In this document: positions 45,886 through 55,548 of the stretch, piece after piece | How positions within the stretch are numbered: position 1 is the first letter of the stretch | How the letters are laid out: each line of letters starts with the position of its first letter | Assembly: GCA_902517535.1 (NCBI GenBank) | Contig: CABYCK010000003.1 | Coordinates: forward strand, 27,278 to 91,277 | Source of the DNA: an uncultured Pelagibacteraceae bacterium | GTDB lineage: Bacteria; Pseudomonadota; Alphaproteobacteria; Pelagibacterales; Pelagibacteraceae | Length of the DNA: 64,000 nucleotides | Direction: 5' to 3' | Notes under the pieces: generated by a model | Told to the model about the DNA's origin: nothing | Database searches by the model: none | The model's input: only the letters and a program-made list of their open reading frames with translations | Program-made: the position numbers and the translations under genes

Positions 45886-47970
45886 ATGAATACAAACTTT
45901 TTAAATAGTGTAACAAATTTTTTGAAAAAGCGAACCTTTGAATTACTAGGTTTAATCCTTGTTTTAACAAGTGTCGCACTAGCAATCGCTTTTACAACAT
46001 ATTCTCCTGAGGATCCGTCATTTATTTATGGAGATAAAAGTTTTGAAATAAAAAATTTCCTTGGGATTTATGGAAGCAGTATAGCTGACTTCTTACTTCA
46101 AAGTTTTGGTTTGGTATCTTTTTTATTACTTTTAAATTTTTTATTCTGGGGTTTGAACTTAATAATAAAAAAGGAGTTAAAAAAAATAGTACTAAAACTA
46201 TTTTTAGTTATTGCTTACTTAACTTTAGGTACAGTTTTTATATACCTTACTTTTAATAATTCTTTTTGGCTTATTGACAATGGTAATTCTGGTTTTGTTG
46301 GAAAAATAACTTATAACTTTTTATATACTTGGGTGCCATGGATAGACAACATTTATTCAACATATGGATTACTTTTATTAACTCTAATCTTTTTTTCGCT
46401 TTCAGCTGAAATCAATTATAAAAAATTACTTATTAATTTTTCTACTCTTTTGAAAAGAAGACCTATTGAAAACATCCAGTCAAACTTAGGAACAGAAAAT
46501 ATCAATAGTAGTCAAGAAAACATCGTAAAACCTCAACAATCTTTTTTATTTGATACTGAAACCAATTTGCAAAAAGAACAAAATGTTACAAAAACAAAAT
46601 ATAGATTACCGGATTTAGATTGCTTAGAAAAAAAAATAACTAAATTAGGTTCGTCAGATATAAATAAAAATCGACCAGATGCAGAATTTATGGAAAAAAT
46701 TTTATTGGATTTTGGTATTGATGGAAAAATTAATACAATAAATAATGGACCTGTTGTAAGCCTTTATGAATTTGAACCTGCGCCTGGAGTAAAAGTTTCT
46801 AAAATTATAAATCTATCAGAGGATTTGGCGCGGAATACAAGCTCTACATCTACAAGAGTTTCTGTTATTCCCGGAAAAAATACAGTTGGTATAGAAATAC
46901 CCAACGAAGAAAGAGAGAGTGTTACTCTAAGAGAAATAGTTTCAAATGAAAAATTTAAGAACAAAGATGTAAAATTGCCGATAGCTCTTGGAAAAAGTAT
47001 TTCCGGAATGCCTATTATAGGTGATTTAACATCAATGCCTCATTTACTAATTGCGGGAACAACTGGTTCGGGCAAGTCAGTATGTATTAACACTATAATT
47101 GTTTCATTGCTTTATAAGCTTAACCCAGACCTCTGTAAATTTATTTTAATTGATCCTAAAATGCTTGAGCTATCAACATATGAAGGAATTCCCCATTTGC
47201 TTACTCCCGTAATAACGGATGCAAAAAAGGCAACATCCGCTTTAGCGTGGACTGTTAAAGAAATGAATAGCAGATATAAATTAATGAGTAGGGTGGGTGT
47301 AAGAAATATCGACGGTTATAATGCTAAACATAAACTTAAAATGCCTTACATCGTCGTTGTTGTTGACGAAATGTCTGATCTAATGCTCGTGGCTGGCAAA
47401 GAAATAGAAAATTATATTCAGAAATTATCTCAGATGGCACGAGCAGCTGGTATTCATATTATAATGGCAACTCAAAGGCCAAGTGTAGATGTGATTACTG
47501 GTACTATTAAGGCCAACTTTCCAACAAGAATATCATTTCAGGTAAGTTCAAAAATAGATAGTAGAACTATTTTAGGAGAGCAAGGTGCTGAACAATTGTT
47601 AGGAAAAGGGGATATGCTATTCATGTCATCTGCAAATAGAATTGTAAGAATTCATGGGCCATACATTTCAGAACAAGAAATAGAAAAAATTGCTAATTCT
47701 TTAAGAGCTCAAGGAGAGCCCGATTATATGGAAGAAATCACATTGCAAGAAAATATGGGAAGTTCATTGACTTCTGAAAGCGAGGGAGATGAAGATGAAT
47801 TGTTTAATCAAGCTATTGAGATCATAAAAACTGAAGGAAAAGCATCTACAAGTTTCCTACAAAGAAAATTACAAATTGGATACAATAGAGCTGCCAGAAT
47901 TATTGATATGATGGAAGAAAAAGGTATCGTCAGCAAAGCAAATCATGTTGGTAAACGTGAAGTTCTTTAA
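45886..47970 (+). CDS. ftsK: DNA translocase FtsK
   Basis: Septum-anchored motor that clears and aligns the terminus region at division. The 694 residues have about four membrane helices in the first ~190, then a short linker. The alpha/beta motor follows, with Walker A GTTGSGKS near 391-398 and VVVVDEMSDLM as Walker B. The C-terminal gamma winged helix (FLQRKLQIGYNRAARIIDMMEE) is present, so KOPS-type recognition is expected. The long Pro/Gln linker of E. coli FtsK is absent. lolA overlaps its end by 26 bases. Confidence 0.97.
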   Translation: MNTNFLNSVTNFLKKRTFELLGLILVLTSVALAIAFTTYSPEDPSFIYGDKSFEIKNFLGIYGSSIADFLLQSFGLVSFLLLLNFLFWGLNLIIKKELKKIVLKLFLVIAYLTLGTVFIYLTFNNSFWLIDNGNSGFVGKITYNFLYTWVPWIDNIYSTYGLLLLTLIFFSLSAEINYKKLLINFSTLLKRRPIENIQSNLGTENINSSQENIVKPQQSFLFDTETNLQKEQNVTKTKYRLPDLDCLEKKITKLGSSDINKNRPDAEFMEKILLDFGIDGKINTINNGPVVSLYEFEPAPGVKVSKIINLSEDLARNTSSTSTRVSVIPGKNTVGIEIPNEERESVTLREIVSNEKFKNKDVKLPIALGKSISGMPIIGDLTSMPHLLIAGTTGSGKSVCINTIIVSLLYKLNPDLCKFILIDPKMLELSTYEGIPHLLTPVITDAKKATSALAWTVKEMNSRYKLMSRVGVRNIDGYNAKHKLKMPYIVVVVDEMSDLMLVAGKEIENYIQKLSQMARAAGIHIIMATQRPSVDVITGTIKANFPTRISFQVSSKIDSRTILGEQGAEQLLGKGDMLFMSSANRIVRIHGPYISEQEIEKIANSLRAQGEPDYMEEITLQENMGSSLTSESEGDEDELFNQAIEIIKTEGKASTSFLQRKLQIGYNRAARIIDMMEEKGIVSKANHVGKREVL

Positions 47971-48514
47971 AAAGACACTCTTATTTTCAGTTTTTTTTTT
48001 ACTATCAGCAAATCTATATGCTGATACTAAAGATAAAATAATTTCTCAATTAAGTAACTTAAATTCTTTAGAATTTACTTTTAATCAATTAATTAACGGA
48101 AAAACAGAAAAAGGCGGTTGCTTGTTAGAATTTCCCGGAAAATTAAAATGTGATTACTTTGATGAAAAAGAAAAGGAGTTAGTTATAAATAATAAAAAGT
48201 TAGCAATAACACAAAAAAGATATGATAAAACTTATCATTATCCAATTTCAAAATCTCCTTTCTTAAAAATTTTATATAAAGATAAACTTTTTGAAATTGT
48301 AAAGTCTGGAGAATTAGAATTAGCTGATAAGGTTATTAAAATTACTTATTTCTATGATGATGAGATAACAATTTTTTTTGAAAGAAAAAATCTGAATTTA
48401 AAAGGCTGGAAGATTGTTGACCGGTATAATAATATTATTAATTTCTCCTTAAATATTGTTGCTAAGAATGAAGTTTTTAAAAAAGGAACTTTTAAAATTC
48501 CTAAAAAAAATTAA
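47945..48514 (+). CDS. lolA: outer-membrane lipoprotein carrier LolA
   Basis: Periplasmic chaperone that shuttles lipoproteins to the outer membrane. The 189 residues begin with a signal peptide ending near NLYADT. The body has LEFTFNQLINGKTEKGGCLLEFPGKL, equivalent to the F-x-Q...G-x-x-W-xx-P region of LolA. Position directly after ftsK is conserved in Alphaproteobacteria. The start may be ATG 47945 or GTG 47957; both lie in the end of ftsK. Confidence 0.88.
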   Translation: MLVNVKFFKKTLLFSVFFLLSANLYADTKDKIISQLSNLNSLEFTFNQLINGKTEKGGCLLEFPGKLKCDYFDEKEKELVINNKKLAITQKRYDKTYHYPISKSPFLKILYKDKLFEIVKSGELELADKVIKITYFYDDEITIFFERKNLNLKGWKIVDRYNNIINFSLNIVAKNEVFKKGTFKIPKKN

Positions 48515-49017
48515 GCCACAAAATCAATTTCTTCTTCTTTAAATACTTCGAAACCTTTTGTTTTATAATTTTGTAAAGCATACTTATGATCTAAGCTGCA
48601 AGTATGAACCCACATTCTTTCAGGATTTTTTCTAGATGCGCTAGCAATAGCATGGTTTACAAGTGTAGATCCAAGTTTTGACCCTCTATATTCTTTTAAT
48701 ACTCCCAAATTAATTAATTCTACTTCGTTAGAGCCTGGATGATATTCTTGCTCGTAATATCCAACTAAATCCTCGCCTTTTTTAAGAACGTGAGTTTCTA
48801 AATTTTTATTTTTAACATATTTTACCCATTCGCTATCAGACCATAGCAATCTATCTCTCCAGTAATGATCTACTCCAATTTGTTTATAGAAAAACCTATT
48901 CAAGTGAAAGTTATCTTTGTCATCTAAAGTAATTTGAAAATTTTCAGGTAGATTTAAATCAATTTTTTGTGAGAAATCTTTTATTTCTAAAAAAAATCTT
49001 TTTACTCTAGAAATCAT
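48511..49017 (-). CDS. GNAT-family N-acetyltransferase
   Basis: The 168 residues carry the GNAT core: NLGVLKEYRGSKLGSTLVNHAIASA is the acetyl-CoA pyrophosphate-binding motif A, and YALQNYKTKGFEVFKEE is motif B. The N-terminal ~70 residues may be substrate-specific. The ATG overlaps the HIT-protein stop (TAATG). The 3' end overlaps lolA by 4 bases. Substrate unknown. Confidence 0.85.
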   Translation of the reverse strand: MISRVKRFFLEIKDFSQKIDLNLPENFQITLDDKDNFHLNRFFYKQIGVDHYWRDRLLWSDSEWVKYVKNKNLETHVLKKGEDLVGYYEQEYHPGSNEVELINLGVLKEYRGSKLGSTLVNHAIASASRKNPERMWVHTCSLDHKYALQNYKTKGFEVFKEEEIDFVA

Positions 49018-49373
49018 TAGCTAACCATCTTTCCAATCTTCTCACCTGCAAATATATGATAGTGCAAGTGAGGAACCTCCTGTCCTCCGTCGCTACCAAT
49101 ATTAGTTAAAGCCCTATAACCATTATCTTTTGCGCCCATTAAGTTAGCAACATGCGTTAGGGCTTTACTAAGTTCTATAATCTCTTTATCTGATGCTTTG
49201 TTATTAAAGTCATCAAGATCTACGTATTCACCTTTGGGAATAACTAAAACATGTACTTTCTTTTGAGGATTGATATCTTGAAAAGCTAAGGCATGATCAT
49301 TTTCATAAACTTTCTTACAAGGAATTTCACCTCTAAGGACTTTAGCAAATATGTTATTTTTATCGTAACTCAT
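49017..49373 (-). CDS. HIT-family nucleotide hydrolase (HinT-like)
   Basis: Purine-nucleoside phosphoramidase of the histidine-triad family, 118 residues. The active site is VPHLHYHIFAG (H-x-H-x-H). NIFAKVLRGEIPCKKVYEN is the typical N-terminus of HinT. It overlaps hisE by 4 bases and follows the histidine genes, as in other Alphaproteobacteria. Confidence 0.93.
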   Translation of the reverse strand: MSYDKNNIFAKVLRGEIPCKKVYENDHALAFQDINPQKKVHVLVIPKGEYVDLDDFNNKASDKEIIELSKALTHVANLMGAKDNGYRALTNIGSDGGQEVPHLHYHIFAGEKIGKMVS

Positions 49374-49642
49374 TTTTGTCTTTTCTTAAGTTCACTCATC
49401 ACATCTTCAATCTTTATATTATTAGCCTCAAGGTAAACCATCAAATGATAAATCACATCAGCAGCTTCGTGTGTTTTATTAGAATTTTGATCCACAGATT
49501 CAATTAATTCGCCTATTTCTTCTTTCACTTTAGAAACACTTAAGTTTTTATCATTAAGAAGTTTATTTGTATAAGATTTATCAGGTGAAGAATTTTTTCT
49601 CTCTCTGATTATTTTTATTAATTGTTCTAAGTTTTCAAACAT
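49370..49642 (-). CDS. hisE: phosphoribosyl-ATP pyrophosphatase
   Basis: Second step of histidine synthesis, converting PR-ATP to PR-AMP. The 90 residues match the single-domain HisE: SYTNKLLNDK, KVKEEIGELIESV and HEAADVIYHLMVYLE with the metal-binding E-x-x-E and E-x-x-D. It comes one base after hisF. It is a stand-alone enzyme, not fused to HisI. Confidence 0.95.
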   Translation of the reverse strand: MFENLEQLIKIIRERKNSSPDKSYTNKLLNDKNLSVSKVKEEIGELIESVDQNSNKTHEAADVIYHLMVYLEANNIKIEDVMSELKKRQK

Positions 49643-49643
49643 T

Positions 49644-50402
49644 TTATAACCTTACCGATACATTTTTAGAATTCAAATATTCTTTAGCATCTTTGATTTT
49701 ATGTTCACCATAATGAAAAATTGAGGCAGCTAAAACTGCGCTTGCTCCACCTTTTACAATGCCATCATATAAGTGCTCTAAAGTCCCTACACCTCCTGAA
49801 GCAATAACGGGAATATTAGTACTAATTGTTATTGTTTTTAATAAATCAACATCGTAGCCAGATTTAGTCCCATCTCTATCCATTGAGGTTAATAAAATTT
49901 CACCTGCACCATTGACTTCTATTTGTTTAGCAAACTCTAAGGCATCAATACCTGTTTTATTTCTTCCGCCATGTGTAAATACTTCCCATTTATTATCCGA
50001 AACTTTTTTTGCATCTATAGCAACTACAATACATTGAGATCCAAATTTTTTTGAAGCTTCTTTTACAAAATCAACGTTCTTTACTGCAGCAGTATTAATA
50101 GATACCTTATCTGCTCCAGCTAATAATAAATCAGTAATATTTTGAATAGTTCTAACCCCTCCTCCAACAGTTAAGGGAACAAAACATTCCTTTGCAGTTT
50201 TTTTTACTATTTCAATTATTGTTTCTCTATTTTCATTTGATGCAGTGATATCTAAGAAACAAATTTCATCTGCTCCACCATCACTATAAATTTTAGCTTG
50301 TTCAACTGGATCTCCGGCATCTTTTAATTCAACAAAGTTAATACCTTTGACAACTCTTCCATTTTTAACATCTAGACAAGGTATAATTCTATTTTTTAAC
50401 AT
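49644..50402 (-). CDS. hisF: imidazole glycerol phosphate synthase, cyclase subunit
   Basis: TIM-barrel subunit that joins PRFAR and ammonia from HisH to make IGP and AICAR. The 252 residues have [16 protein letters not shown] (catalytic Asp), [34 protein letters not shown] (second catalytic Asp) and PVIASGGVG. Its start lies in the last codons of the small basic ORF at 50389-50523, with a 14-base overlap. Confidence 0.98.
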   Translation of the reverse strand: MLKNRIIPCLDVKNGRVVKGINFVELKDAGDPVEQAKIYSDGGADEICFLDITASNENRETIIEIVKKTAKECFVPLTVGGGVRTIQNITDLLLAGADKVSINTAAVKNVDFVKEASKKFGSQCIVVAIDAKKVSDNKWEVFTHGGRNKTGIDALEFAKQIEVNGAGEILLTSMDRDGTKSGYDVDLLKTITISTNIPVIASGGVGTLEHLYDGIVKGGASAVLAASIFHYGEHKIKDAKEYLNSKNVSVRL

Positions 50403-50523
50403 TTTTTCTTCTTTTTGATTTGCTTGCTAACAATCCTTTGTTTACAGCTCTAGCTCTTTCTGAAAAACCAAGTTTTTCTCCATTTCTTATTTTACGCCTA
50501 ATCGTAGATAATTTAGCAACCAT
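50389..50523 (-). CDS. small basic protein between hisA and hisF
   Basis: A 44-residue frame fills the apparent hisA-hisF gap. It starts [15 protein letters not shown], continues [14 protein letters not shown] and ends [12 protein letters not shown]. About a third of the residues are Lys or Arg. It begins one base after the hisA stop and overlaps the hisF start by 14 bases, which suggests translational coupling. I recognise no family. The charge suggests RNA, ribosome or DNA binding. It could be a chance frame, but the fit between two his genes is exact. Confidence 0.55.
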   Translation of the reverse strand: MVAKLSTIRRKIRNGEKLGFSERARAVNKGLLASKSKRRKNVKK

Positions 50524-50524
50524 T

Positions 50525-51247
50525 TTAATCTATTTCTTTTGCCAGTTCATCAAGCTGAATATCACCATCATAAATAGCTTTACCAACAATTATACCTTCA
50601 ATTTTTTTATTATCTAAATCTTTTGCTTTCTTAATATCTTTTATTGAAGAAACACCTCCTGAAATAACAATAGGACAATTAGAAATTTCAGCAATTTTAA
50701 CTGTCTCTTCAAAATTAGGGCTGGTTTTCATTCCATCTCTGTTTATATCTGTATAAATAATTCTACTAACACCAAAATCATTAACTTCTTTTAAAAAATC
50801 TATGGTTTTAATATTAAGATTTTCTTTCCAACCAGAAACAGAAAGATTTCCATCCTTAGCGTCTAATCCCAAAGCAATTTTGTTTTTAAATTTATCACAA
50901 GCTTCTTTTAAAAATTCTTTATTCTTAATTGCGCCGCTGCCTAAAATAATTTTCTCAACACCTGCATCGATATATTGATTAATACTTTCTGTATTTCTCA
51001 CGCCTCCACCTATCTCAATCTTAAAATCATATTTACTTACTATTTCTTTGATAATATTTAAATTAACTGTTTTGCCTGTTAAAGCACCGTCTAGATCAAC
51101 AATGTGTAAATTTTTAAACCCATGATCTTTATATTTTGCAGCTTGATTAACTGGTGAAGTTTCATATTCAGTTTTATTTTCAAAGTCTCCTTTGATTAAC
51201 CTCACGCATTTTTTATCTTTTATGTCTATAGCAGGAAATATTTTCAT
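50525..51247 (-). CDS. hisA: phosphoribosyl isomerase HisA (ProFAR isomerase)
   Basis: Amadori isomerisation of ProFAR to PRFAR in histidine synthesis. The TIM barrel of 240 residues has IFPAIDIKDKKCVRLIKGDF (catalytic Asp), KIEIGGGVRN, KIILGSGAI, YTDINRDGMKTSPN and PIVISGGVSS. It shares a base with hisH and precedes the small basic ORF. Confidence 0.97.
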   Translation of the reverse strand: MKIFPAIDIKDKKCVRLIKGDFENKTEYETSPVNQAAKYKDHGFKNLHIVDLDGALTGKTVNLNIIKEIVSKYDFKIEIGGGVRNTESINQYIDAGVEKIILGSGAIKNKEFLKEACDKFKNKIALGLDAKDGNLSVSGWKENLNIKTIDFLKEVNDFGVSRIIYTDINRDGMKTSPNFEETVKIAEISNCPIVISGGVSSIKDIKKAKDLDNKKIEGIIVGKAIYDGDIQLDELAKEID

Positions 51248-51876
51248 TATAATTTCAGAAAGTTATCAATTACTTTTAATCCAGTTTTGTCACTCTTCTC
51301 TGGGTGAAATTGTGTTCCAAATAAATTATCTTTCTCAACTGCACAAACAATTTTAGATGAATAATTTGTTGTAGCTGAAATAACTGATTTATCTTCAGGA
51401 ATAAACTCATAACTATGTACAAAATACATATGGGATTTGTTTTTTATATCTTTAAATATTTTACTTTCTTTTTGAATTTCAATTTCATTCCAACCAATGT
51501 GTGGGAGTTTAAATTTACCTTTCTGATTATCAATTTTAGAAACTTTACCAGGAATCCAGCTTAAGCCTTTTGTTTCTGCTTCTTCATAACCAATATCACC
51601 AAACATTTGTAAGCCGACACAAATTCCTAATAGAGGTTTCTTGTTGGTAAATGCGAATTCTTTAAGTGTATCAACTAATCCATTAATGTTATTTAAAGAA
51701 TCTACACAGCTTTTAAATGAACCTTGACCTGGTAAGACAATCTTGTCACTAGATTTAATTTTCTTTATATCTGAAGTTACTTCTAAATTCACTTTATCTT
51801 TAGCGACCTCTGTAAAAGAGTTAATGACTGAGCTTATATTGCCCGACTGGTAGTCAACAATTGTGACGTTCATCAA
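51247..51876 (-). CDS. hisH: imidazole glycerol phosphate synthase, glutaminase subunit
   Basis: Class I glutamine amidotransferase that feeds ammonia to HisF. The 209 residues have the nucleophile elbow LLGICVGLQMFG (catalytic Cys), VHSYEF with the His in its neighbourhood, and GTQFHPEKSDKTG for the catalytic His and Glu. It begins 2 bases after hisB and is adjacent to hisA. Confidence 0.97.
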   Translation of the reverse strand: MMNVTIVDYQSGNISSVINSFTEVAKDKVNLEVTSDIKKIKSSDKIVLPGQGSFKSCVDSLNNINGLVDTLKEFAFTNKKPLLGICVGLQMFGDIGYEEAETKGLSWIPGKVSKIDNQKGKFKLPHIGWNEIEIQKESKIFKDIKNKSHMYFVHSYEFIPEDKSVISATTNYSSKIVCAVEKDNLFGTQFHPEKSDKTGLKVIDNFLKL

Positions 51877-51878
51877 AT

Positions 51879-52469
51879 TTAAATAGAACCTTTTGTCGAT
51901 GGTATTGAGTTTTTAATTCTTTTATCAATTGTTAAAGCATCTTTCAATGATCTAGCTAAACCTTTGTAACAAGACTCAATCTTATGGTGACTGTTTTCAC
52001 CATAAATATTTTCTATATGTAAAGTTATTCCTGCTGATTGAGAAAATGCCTGAAACCATTCTTTGAAAAGTTCCGTGTCCATTTCTCCAAGTTTTTCAAT
52101 TTTTAAATCTACTTTCCAAATAAGATAAGGTCTATTAGATATGTCAACTGATACTCTGCTTAATGTTTCGTCCATTGGTATCATTGTTGATGCATATCTT
52201 GTGATCCCTTTTCGATTTCCCGCAGCTTTTTTAATAGCTTCACCTATAGCTATTCCTGTGTCTTCAGTAGTGTGGTGTAAGTCAATATGAGTATCTCCTT
52301 TGGCTTTAACTTCTAAATCAATTAATGAATGCTTAGCCAACTGTTCAAGCATGTGATCGAGAAAACCAATCCCAGTTTTAATTTTATACATTCCTTTTCC
52401 ATCTAAATTAACTGCGACTGAAATGTTGGTTTCTTTAGTTTTTCTGTTTATTTTAGCTTTTCTTTTCAT
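51879..52469 (-). CDS. hisB: imidazoleglycerol-phosphate dehydratase
   Basis: Dehydrates IGP to imidazole acetol phosphate. The 196-residue monofunctional form has [31 protein letters not shown] (manganese-binding His cluster) and [16 protein letters not shown]. It is first of the minus-strand run hisB-hisH-hisA-ORF-hisF-hisE-HIT-GNAT. A candidate promoter is at 52491-52519. It diverges from hslV. Confidence 0.97.
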   Translation of the reverse strand: MKRKAKINRKTKETNISVAVNLDGKGMYKIKTGIGFLDHMLEQLAKHSLIDLEVKAKGDTHIDLHHTTEDTGIAIGEAIKKAAGNRKGITRYASTMIPMDETLSRVSVDISNRPYLIWKVDLKIEKLGEMDTELFKEWFQAFSQSAGITLHIENIYGENSHHKIESCYKGLARSLKDALTIDKRIKNSIPSTKGSI

Positions 52470-52490
52470 AATCTATAACGATTTATCTTT

Positions 52491-52519
52491 GATATATATA
52501 TAAATGGTCATTTTATCAA
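52491..52519 (-). promoter_or_regulatory. candidate hisB promoter
   Basis: On the minus strand TTGATA (52519-52514) and TATATC (52496-52491) are 17 bases apart. This would start transcription near 52484, about 15 bases before the hisB ATG. It lies in the 102-base divergent gap to hslV. On the plus strand the same gap holds a weak heat-shock-like pair whose start would fall on the hslV ATG, which I do not call. Confidence 0.35.
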
Positions 52520-52571
52520 TAAATCAGATTTTGCTATTGAAGATCCGAAATTAATCTCCACATATAATATT

Positions 52572-53111
52572 ATGAATACAGCTGAAAAATGGCATGGAAC
52601 AACAATTGTCTTGCTTAGGAAGAATGGTGAAACAGTAGTTGCGGGTGATGGCCAAGTAAGCCTAGGTAATACAGTTTTAAAAAGCAAAGCAAAGAAAGTA
52701 AGAAAAATTGAAAAGAGAGGAGTGATTGCAGGATTCGCTGGATCTACTGCAGACGCTTTAACTTTATTTGAAAGACTTGAAGCTAAGCTAGAAAAACATG
52801 CAGGTAATTTACAAAGAGCTGCTGTTGAATTAGCTAAAGATTGGAGAAGTGATAAATATTTAAGAAGATTAGAAGCGTTAATGGCAGTTGCAGATAAAAA
52901 TCATAGTTTTATCATATCTGGAACTGGAGATGTCTTGGAGCCCGAGGATGGAATCATTGGAATTGGGTCAGGAGGAAATTATGCGCTAGCAGCAGCTAAA
53001 GTTTTAATTGAAACAGACATGAAAGCTGAGGAAATTGCTAAAAAATCTATAAAAGTTGCTTCAGATATTTGTGTTTTTACAAATAACAACGTCACTATGG
53101 AGAAAGTTTAA
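52572..53111 (+). CDS. hslV: ATP-dependent protease subunit HslV
   Basis: Proteolytic chamber of HslUV. The 179 residues start [15 protein letters not shown]. The catalytic Thr is the first T of TTI, exposed after removal of a short propeptide, which is the alphaproteobacterial arrangement and supports this start. [22 protein letters not shown] and [16 protein letters not shown] are conserved. hslU follows after 2 bases. It is likely part of the heat-shock response. Confidence 0.97.
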   Translation: MNTAEKWHGTTIVLLRKNGETVVAGDGQVSLGNTVLKSKAKKVRKIEKRGVIAGFAGSTADALTLFERLEAKLEKHAGNLQRAAVELAKDWRSDKYLRRLEALMAVADKNHSFIISGTGDVLEPEDGIIGIGSGGNYALAAAKVLIETDMKAEEIAKKSIKVASDICVFTNNNVTMEKV

Positions 53112-53113
53112 TA

Positions 53114-54490
53114 ATGCCAGGTTCTAAAAATGTAACAAATCTTAATCTAGTAAAAAAAACTAGCAAGAAAAGTTCTGCTGTAAGTGCTTTGTCACCCAGA
53201 GAGATAGTTTCTGAATTAGATAGATACGTGATCGGACAAAAAGAAGCTAAAAAAGCGGTTGCTGTTGCATTAAGAAATAGATGGAGAAGACAGGCTCTTT
53301 CAGATGAAATGAGAGATGAAGTTCTTCCTAAAAATATTCTCATGATTGGACCTACTGGGGTTGGTAAAACTGAAATATCAAGAAGATTATCAAGATTAGC
53401 TGAGGCGCCATTCATAAAGGTTGAGGCTACAAGATTTACCGAGGTTGGATACGTTGGAAGAGACGTAGAACAAATAGTAAGAGATCTTATTGAAATAGCA
53501 ATCGCTATGGAAAGAGAGAAAAAAAGAAAAGAAGTTAAAGCAAAAGCAGAATTAAAAGCAGAAGATAAAGTTTTAGATGCTTTGGTAGGAAATAAAGCAA
53601 GCGTAGCAACAAAAGAAAGTTTTAGAAAGAGATTAAGAAATGGAGATCTTGATAACAACGAAATAGAAATAGAGGTTCAAGATAAAACTTCAGGTCTTCA
53701 AAGTTTTGAAATTCCAGGTATGCCAGGCGGAAATGTAGGTATGGTTAACCTCGGAGATATTCTCGGAAAATCTATGGGTAATAAAAAAGGTAAAAAAAAG
53801 AAAATGACTGTAAAAGAGTCACACGATATTTTAGTAGCTCAGGAATCCGATAAAATGATTGAAGAAGATAAAATTATTAAACAAGCTAAAAAAACAACAG
53901 AGGAAAATGGAATAGTTTTTTTAGATGAAATAGATAAAGTTTCAGCTAGAAGTGATAGAGTTGGTGGAGATGTTTCGAGAGAAGGAGTTCAGAGAGACCT
54001 GCTTCCGTTAATCGAAGGAACTACTGTTAGCACTAAACATGGCCCTATAAAAACTGACCATATTTTATTTATAGCATCAGGTGCTTTTCAACTGGCAAAA
54101 CCATCTGATTTATTACCAGAATTACAAGGAAGACTGCCGATAAGAGTAGAGCTTAAAGCACTTAACGAGGAAGATTTTAAAAGAATTTTAAAAGAGCCTG
54201 ATAATAGTCTTATTAAACAATACAAAGAGCTGCTTAAGACCGAAAACGTTAATCTTGTATTTACAGATGATGGAATAGATATGCTTGCAAAGATTTCTGC
54301 TGAGGTAAATTCTTCAGTTGAAAATATTGGAGCTAGAAGATTACATACAATTATAGAAAAAGTTTTGGATGATATTAGTTTTAACGCAACAGATAAAGCT
54401 GGAGAAAATATAACTGTAGACAAAAAATATGTTAACGATAATTTAGGAAATCTTGTAAAAGATACTGACTTATCAAAATTTATTTTGTAA
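53114..54490 (+). CDS. hslU: ATP-dependent protease ATPase subunit HslU
   Basis: AAA+ unfoldase that feeds HslV. The 458 residues have [24 protein letters not shown], Walker [15 protein letters not shown], the pore loop region [14 protein letters not shown], the variable I domain (about 110-240), Walker [10 protein letters not shown] and the C-terminal DLSKFIL that docks into HslV. Its 3' end overlaps the smr remnant by 18 bases. Confidence 0.98.
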   Translation: MPGSKNVTNLNLVKKTSKKSSAVSALSPREIVSELDRYVIGQKEAKKAVAVALRNRWRRQALSDEMRDEVLPKNILMIGPTGVGKTEISRRLSRLAEAPFIKVEATRFTEVGYVGRDVEQIVRDLIEIAIAMEREKKRKEVKAKAELKAEDKVLDALVGNKASVATKESFRKRLRNGDLDNNEIEIEVQDKTSGLQSFEIPGMPGGNVGMVNLGDILGKSMGNKKGKKKKMTVKESHDILVAQESDKMIEEDKIIKQAKKTTEENGIVFLDEIDKVSARSDRVGGDVSREGVQRDLLPLIEGTTVSTKHGPIKTDHILFIASGAFQLAKPSDLLPELQGRLPIRVELKALNEEDFKRILKEPDNSLIKQYKELLKTENVNLVFTDDGIDMLAKISAEVNSSVENIGARRLHTIIEKVLDDISFNATDKAGENITVDKKYVNDNLGNLVKDTDLSKFIL

Positions 54491-54905
54491 ACTTTTGAGT
54501 TTTATAATAATTGCCCCTTCTCCACCATCAGTTTTAGAAGCATTTTTTATTGAAACAACACGATTAGATAATTCTAAATTATTACTTATATACTCAGGAA
54601 CTGAAAATCTTAATTTACTAAGTTTATTAGACACATAAACATCCTTGTTTGTATTAGAATGTATACCTTTTCCAGTAATCAATAATATTTCCTTGAAATT
54701 TTTTTTTAGAGCACAATAAAATTATTTCTCTAACTTTTTCATTAGCATCATCCAAATTAAAACCATGTAAATCAAATCTAAATCTTTTTTTTTGAGACAC
54801 TTTTTTAATTTCAAAGTTGTCTTTATCGATTATATCAGTTGGATTTTTAATGTATTTGTTCCAAATATCTAAATTTTTTTTTGAGATATCTTTTTTTTTA
54901 TTCAC
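54473..54905 (-). pseudogene. smr: Smr-domain protein, frameshifted at an A9 run
   Basis: Two adjacent frames together make one Smr (MutS2 C-terminal-like) protein. The 5' part (from 54905) has FRFDLHGFNLDDANEKVREII and runs out of frame after CSKKK. The 3' part carries ITGKGIHS, RFSVPEYI and DGGEGAIIIKL. The shift lies at a run of nine A (minus strand; T run 54699-54707). Eight would give a continuous 143-residue protein with all Smr motifs. The total span is 3n+1 bases. This may be a true mutation, an assembly error or a gene that relies on polymerase slippage. Smr neighbours hslU and timA in relatives; mltA is missing. Confidence 0.8.
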
Positions 54906-55504
54906 TTACCAACTATTTCAAACAAATACCAATTAGGACCTTTTTTTAGTATATTTTTTGAAAATTTCCAGTAATCAGTAACCATTTTTATCTTATCAGG
55001 GTTTCCTTCTAGAATTTTTCCATCTTTATCTTTTTTAACTGAAATCACTTCAGAAACAAATTTCACAGATGCATAAAGTTCATTTTTAATTTTTTCATAT
55101 TTTTCTACACTAGACTGTCTCATACCAATAAAAGTAAATTCGGATTTTATATTTTGTTTATTTCTTTCAACAATGGCTTGTTCAAAATTATCAGCCATAT
55201 CAGAGGTTAATAAACTCTTAAGTTTTTTTGTGTCCCCTTTAGCAAAGGAAGTGAGAATTGTTTCATAAGCAATTTCAGCGCCTTTTAAAAATTCTTTTTT
55301 TTCATTACCCTCTAGTACTTCAAGATTTTGAGTAGCAACTTTTATATCACTTTTTGGGATATTGAATTTTTTTTGCTCGAAATCTGGATAGATTTTTGAC
55401 TCATGACCAGTTTTTCTACCTAAGATATTTCTTAGTCTTAGAATAATAAAACCAGCAATCATTCCTAATAAAATTATGTCTATATAACCAAAATTGTTAC
55501 TCAT
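54902..55504 (-). CDS. Tim44-like domain protein (TimA)
   Basis: Membrane-anchored Tim44-domain protein. From MSNNFGYIDI an N-terminal helix (IILLGMIAGFIILRLRNILG) is followed by GRKTG, typical for the alphaproteobacterial form. The C-terminal ~130 residues form the Tim44 fold (FLKGAEIAYETILTSFAKGD, LKSLLTSDM, TDYWKFSKNI). I prefer ATG 55504 to 55522, since the family begins just before the helix; that gives 200 residues. Its role in bacteria is poorly known. It overlaps the smr remnant by 4 bases. Confidence 0.83.
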   Translation of the reverse strand: MSNNFGYIDIILLGMIAGFIILRLRNILGRKTGHESKIYPDFEQKKFNIPKSDIKVATQNLEVLEGNEKKEFLKGAEIAYETILTSFAKGDTKKLKSLLTSDMADNFEQAIVERNKQNIKSEFTFIGMRQSSVEKYEKIKNELYASVKFVSEVISVKKDKDGKILEGNPDKIKMVTDYWKFSKNILKKGPNWYLFEIVGK

Positions 55505-55548
55505 AATTTGATAAATATACATTAATAATATAATTTTGTATCAGACAA

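Noticed and set aside
50420..50617. Plus-strand open frame across the hisF-hisA junction
   Set aside because: It is antisense to the small basic ORF and hisA, and has no recognisable domain; treated as a shadow.
52536..52566. Heat-shock-like pair ATTGAAG and CACATATA upstream of hslV
   Set aside because: Spacing is 16 and transcription would begin at the hslV start codon itself, leaving no leader; too weak to call.
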